From Coprinellus micaceus (lineage: Eukaryota; Basidiomycota; Agaricomycetes; Agaricales; Psathyrellaceae): 64,000 nt of DNA. Shown here piece by piece: positions 45,387 to 58,101 of the stretch (its first letter is position 1; every line of letters starts with the position of its first letter). The DNA lies in NCBI GenBank assembly GCA_951394405.1, contig OX596339.1:1302001-1366000 (forward strand), in the 5' to 3' direction. The notes below the pieces were generated by a model, which was given only the letters and a program-made list of their open reading frames with translations, ran no database searches and was not told the origin of the DNA. Made by a program: the position numbers and the translations under genes.

Positions 45387-48300
45387 GTGGGGGGAGATGA
45401 TGCCTTTGGTGAGCATCGTCGTTGACGTTGACGCGTACCTTTGGGTCGGTCTCTTTCTTCCGACGAGGATGGAAGACGCAGCGATCAAGACTCTACCCAC
45501 GCATTACACGACTTTTTATCATTCCGTCTCAACAAACCCGCGAGCAATGATTACACACACTATCTACCGACCATCCCACACCTCGCCACGCCCGAGCATC
45601 ATCTACCACAGCATGCCCCTCCCCTTCCTCACGTTTTCACGCGCTATCCTCATCATATCGTCGCATCTCACACACCATCATCATCGACAGGCGGCTACTT
45701 TCCTTGGAGTCCTTTTCGGCAAACTGCAACGTTTTCTTGAGGCTTGACTATGTTGTATACGACAGATATTTAACGCTTTTGACTTCGCTCCAGCTCGCTC
45801 TTTTTTGGACATCCTTATTCTTTTTTTTAGACCCCATTCCGTCCGCATGTCCCTCTACCTGTTGTTCTTGTCGTCGTCCATTTCATCATGCCTTGTCCCC
45901 CATCTCCCATGATCCATCAATCATCCACTACCTACCGCTCCGTGCCTTCTATCTTTGGACTTTGGAACTTGGTTGGGTTCGGACACAGACGACTCCTAGC
46001 TCTTGGTCGCGCGTCGCGTCGCGTTCGTTTTAGGTTCGGTGCGGATGGTTCTATGGTTAGTTGGTGGCGTACGGGAAAGTTATCTATATCTATCTCTCGT
46101 CTATCGTTGTTGTTGTTTCGTCCGTGTTTCAGTGATCCTCGTTCCATTTTGCCGCAACGCCGCGTATACGCGATGGACGAGAATCCCTGTGCATTGGAGA
46201 GATGATGATGGACGATGATGATGATGATGATGTGGGAGGGAGGAAGGCGGACGGTTAATTCTGATTGACTTGAAACAGTGGCTGGACGTCTAGGAGGAGG
46301 TGGGGATATGTGGGATTGGAGGCGGTATTGCGGGTGGGGTTGGTTGGTTGGTTGGTCAGGCCCCGACATCGGGGTCGCGGTGTCGGGGAAATACATCTGT
46401 GCCCCCAAACGCAAGACCCTTTGTCGGAGGTGCGGGAGCAATCCCGACGACTTGTGGCAATGTGACCGACTGGCTTTTGGCTTCACCTTCATCTTGATCA
46501 CCTTGCTTCCCCTTCCACACCCTTCCACACCTCGTTCCGCCCCTTGAATCTGGTCTAGGCTTTTCCAGGACCATCATCACACCTCGAACTTCAACATGTT
46601 CCTCCGGTCGCCAGTCATATCCAGCCATCATCATGCCTCATCGCCTCCACCACCATCATCGCCTGTGATTAGCGACTCGCCCATATACGACTGGACACCG
46701 GCGAAGGCGGGGTGTTGGGGCCACCGTGCGGAGCCGTGCGGGGGTTCTTTGGAGGGTTCTCTTGGATGGAGGCGTCGGCGGCCAGACTGACCGATCGCGA
46801 CGTTGGGTGGCCACACACTCCTTTGGCCATCACACCGTCTTTTCGCATTGCACCCATGGGACCCAGTGGGTCCTTTGAGAGGTGTTTTTCGTCCTGATTT
46901 TATCTGGACTTTCTCCGTGTGTTGCGTCCGATTCAAGCGTCTGTTCTTCTTCATCTCGCCGATACGACGCTTCTTCATATCATTTGCGAGCCGGTCGGGA
47001 TCGTCCTTTGGGCTTCTTTGGGATCGAAGTTGCGGTGTGTTTCAGCTACTCTTATCGTCTCGTCTCCCTTGTCTAGCCTCTATCGCGTCGAAAGTACTTA
47101 CGTAGTATGTAACACTGGGCTGGCGACCCAACCACCTAATCGTTGACCTCGTTGTCACGTCTTCTTTTGTTTACTTCCATTTCCTTGTTTGCTTCCAGAC
47201 CTTTGTTGCGTCGAGCTCTTGAACTTCTCTGCCTAACCTCTGCCATAAGGTGTTTCGTAAACTGTATTGACGTATCTATCCTATTGAGTTGGGCTGCACA
47301 GCTGGGCCCACTGACCACAAAAAATTTCCTTACTTCTTCCTGCTTGTCTTTTTCTTGAGACTCTTTCCGACTATCTTCCCCCTTCGACTCTTGTCTCTCG
47401 TTCCACTACTACAAAACGATCAATCTGTCGCCTCGCGTATCACAACGCCAATACAAAAAAATCGTCATTCGTCGTCAAACCCTGCAACGTTATTGTTTAG
47501 GCGCTGAGCCTCGAGGTGATAGCCGTTGTGCAGGCGGTGCACCTGTGCTTATGGACGTTTGGAAATTCACGAAAGCGGTGCTCTGCGGTGCCTTCAGCTG
47601 TAGATAGGTCCCAGGGGCGAAGTCTAGGAGGTGTATCGTGTAGTAAGTTAGCACTTGAGCTGACGAACTGGGAAGGTAGACCCCACTCCACCCTTGTTCT
47701 CTTCCGTACTGTATGTACGTCCATGTCAAGGTGACTCCGTCTGTCAAAGTCTATCTATCAGACAGATGGATCCAAAGCCTGGTCACGGTCATTCGACATC
47801 CGTACGTGTTACGCCACGCGATTGTACTGGTATGGGTGGTATGTATTTATCGGTGAAACTGTTGAAGAATCCAAACTCCTCCGAGATGAATTGCTATTCA
47901 GTTGAGAGCATAGGCCCGCAGCTGTTCAGACGTTTGCGTTGGGGATGGATGGGCCAGATGGGTGGTGGAAATGAATATTGCCATGGCAGGAGCTCCTTGA
48001 CTAGCCCACCCCGGCGAACATAATTTGACGCTGTTTCGGATAGGGCGGACCCCAATATTGGTGGCTGGTGTACGAGATTTCGCCCCATCTAGCCCTCCCC
48101 CAAGGAATATTCAAAGCAAACATTCCTCCGTTCGCCAAGCTGTCTCGTCAACCCTGAATTTCCAATTCGCAGTAGGATCACAGGCCCGGGTCTCGGTGGT
48201 GGGGGCTCCTTCGACTTCGACGGTGCTGGGATCATCACAGATTGTGAGAGAGAGCATCTTTGCGGATGGGACCGTCGGCGAGTGCAACGGTGACCATGGT

Positions 48301-49960
48301 GGTTAATGTGGATTGATAGTCACATCAAGTTGAGAGGCCGGTGAGAATGCTTTAAAATAGGACTTCACCCTTGTCTATATCGGTGGGTATTTTTGAGAGT
48401 CAACTGAACGTAAGTGGTGCGAGACGCTCCCAGGGCTTGCATTTCCTTCCGTAACCTGTTCGTAACGGATGGGAGCTAGTTGGGGAGCTAGGGTCCAGAC
48501 GTCGCGTCCCCAATGCTCGTTTCCTCCCAGAGGCTCGCTCGACTTATCAATCAACCTCCGTGTCGGGGAGGTGCACAGGAGCACTATGCAATACATTGCA
48601 GGTTTCGACGTGACAAGGAACCTCGGGTAGGCCCGATCATGAGTAGGGGCAAGATTGTATGGACACGGCGCATGGAACTTGGATGGAGCTTGGACCCGGA
48701 GAAAGCACACGATAATCCACAATCAATTTTGATATTTGTGTTACGCCCGAATTCGCAACCCACGGATCCTTGTGTGCCACGGCGGAGGAGATGGTGATCT
48801 TCAAGCAGCCACCGTATTCATACCTTGAGAAGCTCTGGCGAATCGGGTGTGGTACGGCGAAGAGAGGCCTTTCGTTCGTCTTCAGGCTTCCCGCAACCCA
48901 ATGTTGCTTGCCACCTGAAACTCGTCTTTACCAAGATTCGCGACACAATCATCAGGAGTCAGGAGGATCAATCAGATTCGACGACAACCTGACATCCACC
49001 CCCAATTCGACCCCTTCGACAGAATCGCGACATCAAATCGGGAAGCTTCAAGTGGCCCTGGAGGCAGTAAAGGCAACTCTATACGGCTGCCTTTATATGG
49101 GGTACATTAGCATACAAATGAGAAAGCTGAAGAAGTGTTTTGCCTCGGAACTTGCCTCTTCCGTAACGATATCTTGCGGAAACTACGGCAGGCACGGTGA
49201 CGAAGAAGGGGAGTACTTCCGCATCATATCCATTTGGACAGATGGGGATGCAGCGGTAGTGTGATGAGTATTTCGCTCACAAAGAGGGTCTCGAGAAAGG
49301 CAGCCAACGTGCGAATTCACCGCATTTTCAGCCCTCTCGACGCAGTATCGCCCCGCCCTCCGAAGCAGTACGCGAGATACAGCCACCAGAAGACGAGGTG
49401 ACGAGCGAGGGCATGCAGGGTCATACAGCAGTTCAGAGCAGAAGAGTCGCCACCAGAAGGAACCAGTCATGTGGATACCCAGAAGACGACGGAGGCAGGG
49501 CGAAGCCGTTGGTATCGCGAGATATGCTCCGACGAGGCAGGACAGAAACATAAGAACACCAAGACAAATCCAGTAATGGGCCCAATTGAATACCGGGCAT
49601 CTGCAGCCATGATGGGCCATCTGGAATCTGCCGATCTGCATCCGGAGATAGAACATCAGGGCTACTGAGCCCCTCCTGGACCCATGTTGCGTACGGCCTT
49701 CCCGTTTGCATATCTGCCCACCTCCTTGGAAACAGTCCATCAGCCTGCCTGTCCAAATCCTCTTCCCATTTTTATCCTCCGTGTTCCACCTCCTTTCTAG
49801 TCGGTATCTGGGCTTGTCACGGAGATTTGGTCAGATTTTCCTACGACTGGCCTTTTCCTAATAACCAGTCATTTACTCCGATTCGCCTTCCCTTTTCTTA
49901 ACCGCGTTGTCCTCAACCTCCTCCCTCCCGGACAGTCTATCCTCCGTCCTCAAAACGACC
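45387..49960. other. Spacer between the two Zn2Cys6 genes
   Basis: No gene can be supported in 4.6 kb. Features seen: a (GAT)n run at ~46204-46231, GGTTGGTTGGTTGG at ~46339-46352, and long C/T-rich stretches (~45640-45900, ~47140-47440). A 158-codon frame from ATG 48791 to 49264 (plus; contains YSYLEKLWRIGCGTAKRGL) overlaps a long frame on the opposite strand; neither shows a known domain or splice partner. Only one of them, at most, could be real. Confidence 0.35.
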
Positions 49961-52429
49961 ATGGCGTACGGCACTTACCCTTCGCCGAGTGATTCTCATT
50001 CCCCCTCAACATCTGCGAGTGGCTCACCTGAGTCACGCAACGCGACCCTCGACCCGATGCCGCTTCTCGACGACGACACTTCCGGTCAAAGCTCAAGTGG
50101 CACCCCAACACGGACGACCTCGAGCCTCCCGCGATCTGGCCCGAACGCGAGCAAAGGTGGTTGCTGGTATGTCGTGGCCGATATCTCGTCTTTGTCAGAC
50201 ACCGTAACTGACCCGAACTGCAGGACATGCCGTGTACGGCGGAAGGTTCGTTGGAGTGGAACATAGTTCCGCGATCTTTGACTGACATTCACTTCAGAAA
50301 TGCGACGAGCAGCGCGAGGGTGACTCTTGCAAGACGTGCCGCAGGTTAACCATCAAGTGCCTGGGATGGGGAGCGAAGAGACCTGACTGGATGAGGGTAA
50401 GTTATCAGTAATCATGACTTCTCAATGACTGGTGGCTTACGTACCTTTCATCTCCTAGGACAAGAAGAATGTGGACGCTTACAAGGCCAGCATTAAGGCC
50501 CAGCTGTCGAGGGCAGGTCTCATCCGAGGGCAGCCCCGACACTCCCCCATGAACGTCCCCTCCTCCACCCCAGCATCGACATCGCGTACCACCCAATCAC
50601 GGCGAACCAGCAGCACACCCGCGTCCCTCTCCGCGCCTCTCTCCGTCCCCGAGCCTCCCAGCACTCCTCCAATTACCATCACCCACTCCGAATTCCAAAA
50701 TTATGGTACCTTCAACGATACCTCATTCGCCCAAAACGACACCAGTAGCCTCATGCCCGGTATGTCCGGTACGTTGATGCCTCACTTGCGGCGGTGTGCT
50801 TCCTGCTGACTCTCCGGGGTTCTCCAGGTGCTTCGAACTCAACATTCGACCAGCTGTCCACGACTTCGTTCAACGATTTAAACCTCCACTCATTCGATCA
50901 AGGGATGACGTATCCTTACTCACCTGCCTCGATGTACTCCGGCTCCTCTTCTGGTATGGTCGACCCACTCCTCGACCCCTCCTTCAACCTCTTCGGCCAG
51001 TCCTCCGATATGCTGTCGTTCCAGGAGGCTCAGCCCTCGATGAACACCTATAGCGGCCTTGGCCAGAGTCCAATGTACAACGACCTTGTTATGCACTACT
51101 TTAACGTCACGTCAAAGCTTCAGTTCGTGTTCTGCGGGAGCCAGCTTTCGGAGATCACTTACAGTGTGAGTGTCCCTCTCCTCCTCCCTATACAACCCGA
51201 TAAGCTGACAAAGACTGCAGACGATTATGCAGGAGCCACGCGGGGCCGTCTCATATGCCATCTACGCCCTGGCGGATCTGCACCTGACCCAGATGCGGAT
51301 ATCGCAAGGACTCGAGGCTCCACAGAGCGGTCAAGCCTCAACTGCTCACTACATGTACCAGGAGGCGCTCTTCAAGCTGAAGTCGAATCGCGACAACGGC
51401 AACGGGTGGAGTGAGAGCGATGCCATCGCCGCCCTTCACCTTGTCAGCTACTCCCACCTGTCCGGTGGCAGCGCCGACTGGCAAGAACCATTCGACATCC
51501 TCTGCGCATGGCTCCTCCAATCCAACCTCTCCCTCGCCGCTGAGAACTCCCGCACCATCCTTCAGTCAATGCCCGTCGCATCCCAACTCCTCGTCAAGTT
51601 GATCATGGTGAGTCGATCATTGCTTCCCCGTCTTGATTCGCCTTGCTGATAGATCCCGACAGTGGTTGGACATCTTCTCGAGCTTGTCGTTCATGCGACC
51701 TCCCAAGTTCTTGAACTTGTGGAAGTCGCTCCTCGACGATCGTAAAGGCACCCTCTCCAACTTGGATATGGCCTCGCTGACCGGCTGCTCCGACGACACC
51801 CTCCTTGCTGTAGCCGAGATTTCCGCCCTCGCGCAGTGGAAAGCGACCCAAGTACGGAACAACACCCTCAGCTACCCTGAACTCGTCAAGAGGGGGATGA
51901 AGATCCAGGAGAGCATCTTGAAGTACAAGGTTGGGGAGGTCGACAGGGATTTCGGCACCCTCGACGGCCTCCAAGAAGGCGAAGCTCCCAGCACCATCCA
52001 CCGCGACGCCTGCGTTTCCATGTTCCGCGAATCCGCCTCCCTCTACCTCCACACCATCCTCAGTAACTCCACTCCTGGTACGTTGGATTCGTTCCTCCTC
52101 CTTTGACTTGGGCTGACCGCTGATTGATAGGTGTTGTAGAAATTTCTTCTTCGGTCGACGAGATCGTGAGGAAGCTCGGCAAGCTTCAACCCTCGAACTT
52201 GGATCGCGCACTTGTGTTCCCTATTTGCCTGGCTGGTTGCATGACCAACGATTCGAATAAACGCGATTACTTGAAGGGTCGACTTCAAGGACTGAATGAG
52301 ACGTACGGTAACCTCCTCCAAACGCGTCTGCTGATGGAGGCGCTATGGCAACGTCGGGATGTGAGCGGGGAGTCCGTCGACGTGCGCGAGATTATGCGGG
52401 ACCAGCAGCTTATGGTCCTCCTCCTATAG
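49961..52429 (+). CDS. Zn2Cys6 fungal transcription factor, copy 2 (paralogue of the gene at 43080)
   Basis: Eight exons: 49961-50166, 50224-50245, 50298-50396, 50459-50768, 50828-51165, 51221-51607, 51663-52077, 52131-52429, all in phase (691 residues). A Ser/Thr/Pro-rich start (MAYGTYPSPSDSHSPSTSAS) precedes the zinc cluster, which reads GGCWTCRVRRK then KCDEQREGDSCKTCRRLTIK and CLGWGAKRPDWMR. Exon 2 is only 22 nt and encodes the TCRVRRK part. The C-terminal helical region parallels copy 1: ESDAIAALHLVSYSHLSGGS matches AIAALHGVSMFLFDGGQGAW, DRALVFPICLAGCMTNDSNK matches STVFAIYLAGSMTTSHDYRQ, and the ends ...REIMRDQQLMVLLL and ...RQFLKEREILLV are alike. Introns after RRK and WMR are shared with copy 1; three further introns split the activation and regulatory region. 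It is a nuclear regulator by family; targets are unknown. Confidence 0.93.
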
Positions 52430-55400
52430 TTTATCTTTCCTTCCTTCCGCATCCCATCTTCGTCATCGCCTTGGATAGCTCACATTCGCATTTCTACTCC
52501 TCCTATCTCATCCAATGATCAGTTGTATACTAGCTCGTGCATTAGGTGTAATTAGAAACATACCCTTCATATTCCTATTCGTATATTGTAGCACTCCCTT
52601 CGTCGACTATTTATTTAGTATTAGCTTGTTCTTGTAGAGAGACTGAAAAATGGAAACGCACTTCAAATTGCCCCAACTTCATATCCTCCCACCAACTCGC
52701 CAGAAAGTCAACTGCGGAACAGCGCCCAAGTCGAAGTCGCCAACCGCAGTCGTAAAGGTGTTAAGTAGGCGCTGGAGAGTGCTGAAAACGGATGTGAGCG
52801 GTAGGGACCTGGGCGCTGGTCTCGGCGGTTTCGTTTCCACAGCGTCTCCAGTCAAAATTTCGAGGTGTATAGACGAAGAAGCGAGGTGGCCCCCACCATA
52901 CACGAGCGGTAGACCCCCAAGATGCTGGGTAACCTGGCTATGAGTCATTTAAAGGCTATTCGAAGGCAATCCAATAGAGCGCTCACCTACGCATCAGTGC
53001 AAAGTTCAATCGGCAGGGCGGGATTTCCGACGAGCCGGGAAATACAGCAGCTTCGAGTTATAGGTCATTCGTGAGCGCTGAGGTGGCCTGAACACAACAT
53101 AGGATGGATATGAGGAGGAAGAGACGAAATTGAAGGACCAGGGAGCGATATCATGGTGGTTTGAGAAGAAGAGACGAGAAAACTTCATGGGCGCTGGAAA
53201 AGCCAGAGTCACAGCTATTTACCGGTGGAACCGGGAAATGTTTGGTTGCCGTAACTCTGCGCTCACTTCCATCTCTGGCATCTTCTCCTCAATCCAGTAC
53301 TGGGCGCGACTATTCCTTCGGCCGTAAGGGTACTTGAAATGCCGCCCAAAGGACGCCCATGGTATTTGAGACAGGCCGTCTGTCAATTCTTGATCTTCTT
53401 TCCCTTCCTGACCTCCTCTTAGACCGGCGCTCACTGACACTGGCCGCCCCCAGCGCCCGATTCTGCCAGACTTCTACCCATTCCAAGCCGAACTTGAAGG
53501 ATGGATCAGTCTCTGCTTTTAAATGTCTACGCAGGTCTCGTGGGGTAACTTGAAATTTCGACCGCCCATGGCCAGAGCGCCCGCGCCGATTGACCCTAGG
53601 ACCTCGGATAGGATACGTCGAACCCGGAGAAGGTGGTCACCTCGGCCAATTAGACGCTGGGTAGATTGGATAAAAGGTGTGTAATAGCATCCCTAATTAT
53701 CCCAGCGCCCGCTCAGGCCTTTAGAAGAACGAGCCCCAATATCCTCACCGCTGGCCCCCGCGAAGTGGTCAAGTTGAGCCTTCTCGACTGGAATATGGCA
53801 GGGATCGGTAATGGGTTAGGACGGTACTCGGATGTAGCCCCTCGTGAGTGGCTCTATCTCAATGATATTTGCTTTCCCCCCATATGATCCAGAGAAGTCA
53901 ACGAGCCCGGGCGTCTATCCGTGCTCAGCAGACAAAACAATCCCAAATATACACAGTCCAATCAAGGGGAGGAGGGACGTTACGCCTGGGCCCTATCCAG
54001 GTTAGAAGAGAAGAGGTTTTAGCCAAGCATGGTGAGTCCCCGTTATCCATGCCCTCTGCCTTGTGCTGGAAGACTCTCCCCGGATAAGGCTTCCCGTTGA
54101 CGATCAGAGCCTCTCAGGAACCCCCCTAGATTGTCCGTATACCGCCACTCAAAGCAACTGTACGAAACCCGTATCGTACTTCGACGGGATTCAGCATTTC
54201 GTCAGTCGGGAGTGCGGTGATACGGCACGTACCCTGCAACGATACTCACTCCAGACGACAATCTCCGCCGTTGCTGTCTCCACCCTTGAAGTCTATCTGC
54301 GCCCACGATTATGGTCACCGTTCACATCTAGGCCCGCTTCTGTCCACTGATATCTTACCGACCCTACCCGCTGTGAAAGTGCTTCGAACATCGAAAGGAA
54401 CCCGAAGGCACGACTTCTTGTTCCTTCAACAAATCTTATCGGTCTCTTCCATCCAGATATTGGAGAGTTCGCTGATCGAACTTCTGCGGCCTTGGGCTTC
54501 TCACCAAGACGATCCCTCACTTGGCTAGATTCAAGGAAAACCAGAGTATTTTGAGGTCCTAGAGCTTCCGCTTGTTGCTCACTTTTCTCCCCTTCGAATT
54601 CCTGGAACTCAGCACCCTTGCCCTTGAACGGGAAACAATCAGGAACCCACGGTTTGGCAGGCCTTCCCGCCATGTGTTGCGCAACTTGCCGGAGTCCTTA
54701 CGCCATTGCCATGTTCGACCAACATCCCTCCGACAACATAGGACCATCACTCGGGTTCCTGTCCTCCGACGTTCAAGGATTCTTCCAGCAGTGTCACCCT
54801 ACGCGAATGAATGGCAGGGTCGTGGCGACAACGTCGACGAAGACCTCCTATCGAACCGTCTCCGAATTCCGACCACTTCGTTCCCTGTGATTACTCTGGA
54901 CACTCTCATCATGGATTGAGTTTGACACTCCTCCTATGCCGAAATGAGGTTTATCCGCTTCGTACTATCTGTTGCCTACGATGTCAGCAGGCCCCATATG
55001 AACTGTACTCGGATTTGATGGTTCTGGGTATTCTCTTTCGCAGCCATTCGAGGGTTCCATTCTGCTCGCCCTCTTTGTGGTGGTTTTCGCACATGTTGGG
55101 GATCTAGGTCCTCCCGTTGGGAGTTGGGAGGATGATCTGACTTTTGCCTATTTCAAAAAATGCGGACAGTTACGGTATAGTCAAGTCCAGGTTGGTCGTT
55201 ACTTACTAGATGCATCACCAAAATCTCTTCTGATGGGGCTTCACGACATGGCCGCTATCTTGCAATCGGTGGGGTGAACCCTACTGATCCGCAATGGCGA
55301 GCATGCAGGCGGTGGCTCAAAGCAGTAAGTTCTAAGAACACTCGGAAAAGTCTGACGTTCATTTGAGGGGCCGTTTGTCGTCGGTTGAGTCTGGACAGTG

Positions 55401-58101
55401 GCGTCATGTCGTGAAGCCAGAAATGCGGCGGTGCTACGAGCTTCCCTTGAGTTCGGAGCTGGGATTTGTTAATCTCATACTTACCTTGCCAGTGATTCTC
55501 GGAGACCCTGCCCATGTTTTTGAATGACGACGACGCCTGTTTTGGCGTTTAATGTCCTCCCCAGTGAGTCGTCCGTTCCATGTGCCTGCTGCGTCGTTTA
55601 ATCTCCAGTATTCTCGGACGCCCTGTAGCCTATTGCAGCCTCTGAAGAATAGGGGACACCCTGATCAATTAAGCGCATTCGCACCGAATATTTGGACCAT
55701 TCCAGGTTCCTATGTACTCACACATTCTTCGCACAATTCCGTTCACCTTCGCTGTATTGGCGACACCATGTACACGCCCTTTTGTTCCTGCAACAATTGA
55801 ATTGGCCGCGACGAGGCCTGGGCGAGCACTTGCTTTGGGAGGAAAGTTCCCTCTAACACGTTTGTGGTGACGAGTAAACACGGTGTACTTGGAACCTGTC
55901 ACACTTGTTGCCCCGAGCCTCCACGCGGCGTGGCTCTGCAATTATCTGGCTGAGAGCCATGATCAGCGTCCAGACGGCCTAGATGCGTTTGCTTGCGATC
56001 TCGTAGGAAGACAAAAAATGTACATCTGAGTCTGATTAGCGCTCGGGTTCGCAGGTCGGGGTGCGTGCGAGGACAAACACGGTCGGTTTCTTGTTATTAG
56101 GTTTCTTATCCGTCTACGCTTCAGCTAACTGATCTTTCAGATGTGTTTGAGTTCCTGGCCGTTGTTGACCTCCTGCTTTCAAAATCGGTAAGCCCAACTA
56201 GTATCGACCTGACCGATGCCCCAACAAGTTATTTGTGGCCAAAGTCAAAGTGACCAAACCAAGTACCTGATAGCGGTCTCTGCTTGTGGCAATCTTCGTC
56301 TTGATGATCACTAGCGACTGAGTGCAGACTTTCGGGTAAACGGAGGCGTATTTGTTCACACCCCTGCGTCGCCTCAATGCCCAATTCGTCCTAACCTGTG
56401 CTATACTCTTGGGTAGGACGGGTCTCGTCGATGCCGGGCTAAGATTAGCGAAGCTAATAATAAGATGATCAGCTGAAGACCACCCCTTGACAGCACCAGA
56501 TATAGTTCAGGTGAGCCCGCGGCCCCGCCGCTAAAGTCCTGTTGTAACACTCCCCTACATCCTGCTAAAATGCGGCATGACCAAACTCCGTAGCGGCAGT
56601 AGCTAAAACATAGCTTCAAGGGGAGGGAGAAGCAGTGGTGGCATTAGACGGAAAAGGCCTCCAATACCCAAAGTTAAAATAACTGGGGACCAAGAAGCTC
56701 GAAGATCATCCAAGCCTGAATTCGCATGGGCGACGGGCTCGAGGGCTTGAGAAAACTCGAGCTCGCTCTGGGCTGTCTTTCTGACCAAATTCTGGCCCAA
56801 TGTACCCCACCTCTAGCCATGTTCGTCAGTCGCTGGGATTCTTGGCCGATGCCTTGGTAAGAAGTTGGTAAGGAACTACTGCCGACACACTCTCAACGTG
56901 TCTACCGCCCCATACACAATCGCATCACCCCACTTGTGACACGCCCCACCACCGAGCCTTCGCCTGGATGACGAGAGCATTTTGTAAGCGCCCGCACGGG
57001 TACGGGCGATGCAATCTGCTATCACCCCCGACAGACCCGACTCTATACCTGGCCAGCGTGAAGAGAGCCCCATTCGCGGACATTAGCGCCGGCGTAGCCA
57101 CAGCTGGGCCACCACCATCAATTACTCGAGTGCAAGCGAAGGTCTGCGTAGATTGCTCCCTTTGGGATATTCTGTGCCTTTACGAGCCATGTGCGACCAC
57201 CTCCGATGATATCGAGATGACTCTCGAGGATCATTCGAGGATCAATTGGACTTCGCATCGTGGGTGGTGGCTCACCGATATTGCTTCTCCGTCACCGTTG
57301 AACGAGCACCGGAAGATATTGTGTCTTTGTATCGTGTTCTGGCACACGGCGCTGACCATTGAGCCAACAAGGGGGTGGTATAAATCTTCGACGTGTCCAC
57401 ACGAGATATTGGAGAGGAAGTCCTTCTCTATGCAGGGTCGAGTTGGATTCGAGAAGTTCTCGAGCAGTGTATGACAGATCCGTCCGACAAATTACAACAT
57501 AGTTGCGAGGACAAAAGTTCAAAACGCCAGCATCGGTGCGACGGTCGCTGGTTTTCTCGAGCATGTACGCACGCTTGTGCCTCCGATTTCCCAAAGGTTG
57601 TGCTGTGTCCTGACAATCAAAGAAGCCCCGCCCTTCTCACACAGTGCCTCGAGACCCTCACAACGCGTACGTTACATAGAGTGGGTGTTCAGCAGAATTA
57701 CGCACTCTGTCAGATCTACTATGCTGAAGACCTCCGCCGAAGTCCCGTACTTACTACCTAAACCTGACTTCTCCTGCTGCGGACGGGTAAACGTTGGAAA
57801 TCAAGGAGATGCATGAGTTGAATAAGCCAAGTAGTACAGAGATGCATACATATAGGACTGGTCGACACAGAAGCTGCTGTACCTACAACACGGACCCAAG
57901 AAACCGCCCCATTGCCAGAAGAGAAGAGAAGGAAAGAAGAAAGAGTCCATACGATCGCACATCCCGAGCCATCATCCACCGATCCACATACACAAGCGCC
58001 CACAAACCAAACGCGCAATTTCAAACCAAACTCCAGCCGATTCTCGCACAAAATCCACGTCCCAGTCGCATAAACCAATCGAAGGGCACCCTAGATCGAC
58101 C
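52430..58101. other. Gene-poor block with possible LRR/F-box-like scraps
   Basis: No intact gene is seen in 5.7 kb. AGCGCCC/GGGCGCT words cluster at its left end (~52720, ~52812, ~53189, ~53451, ~53577, ~53704) with further ones at ~56988 and ~57995. Plus-strand pieces such as VVKLSLLDWN (~53770) and DILPTLPAVKVLRTSKGT (~54350) look like leucine-rich F-box tails, but frames are broken and no F-box start is found. The remainder (54.6-57.8 kb) shows nothing recognisable. Confidence 0.4.

Noticed and set aside
48791..49264. 158-codon plus-strand frame and the overlapping 185-codon minus frame
   Set aside because: Neither has a recognised motif, introns or start context, and they oppose each other; left as unresolved.
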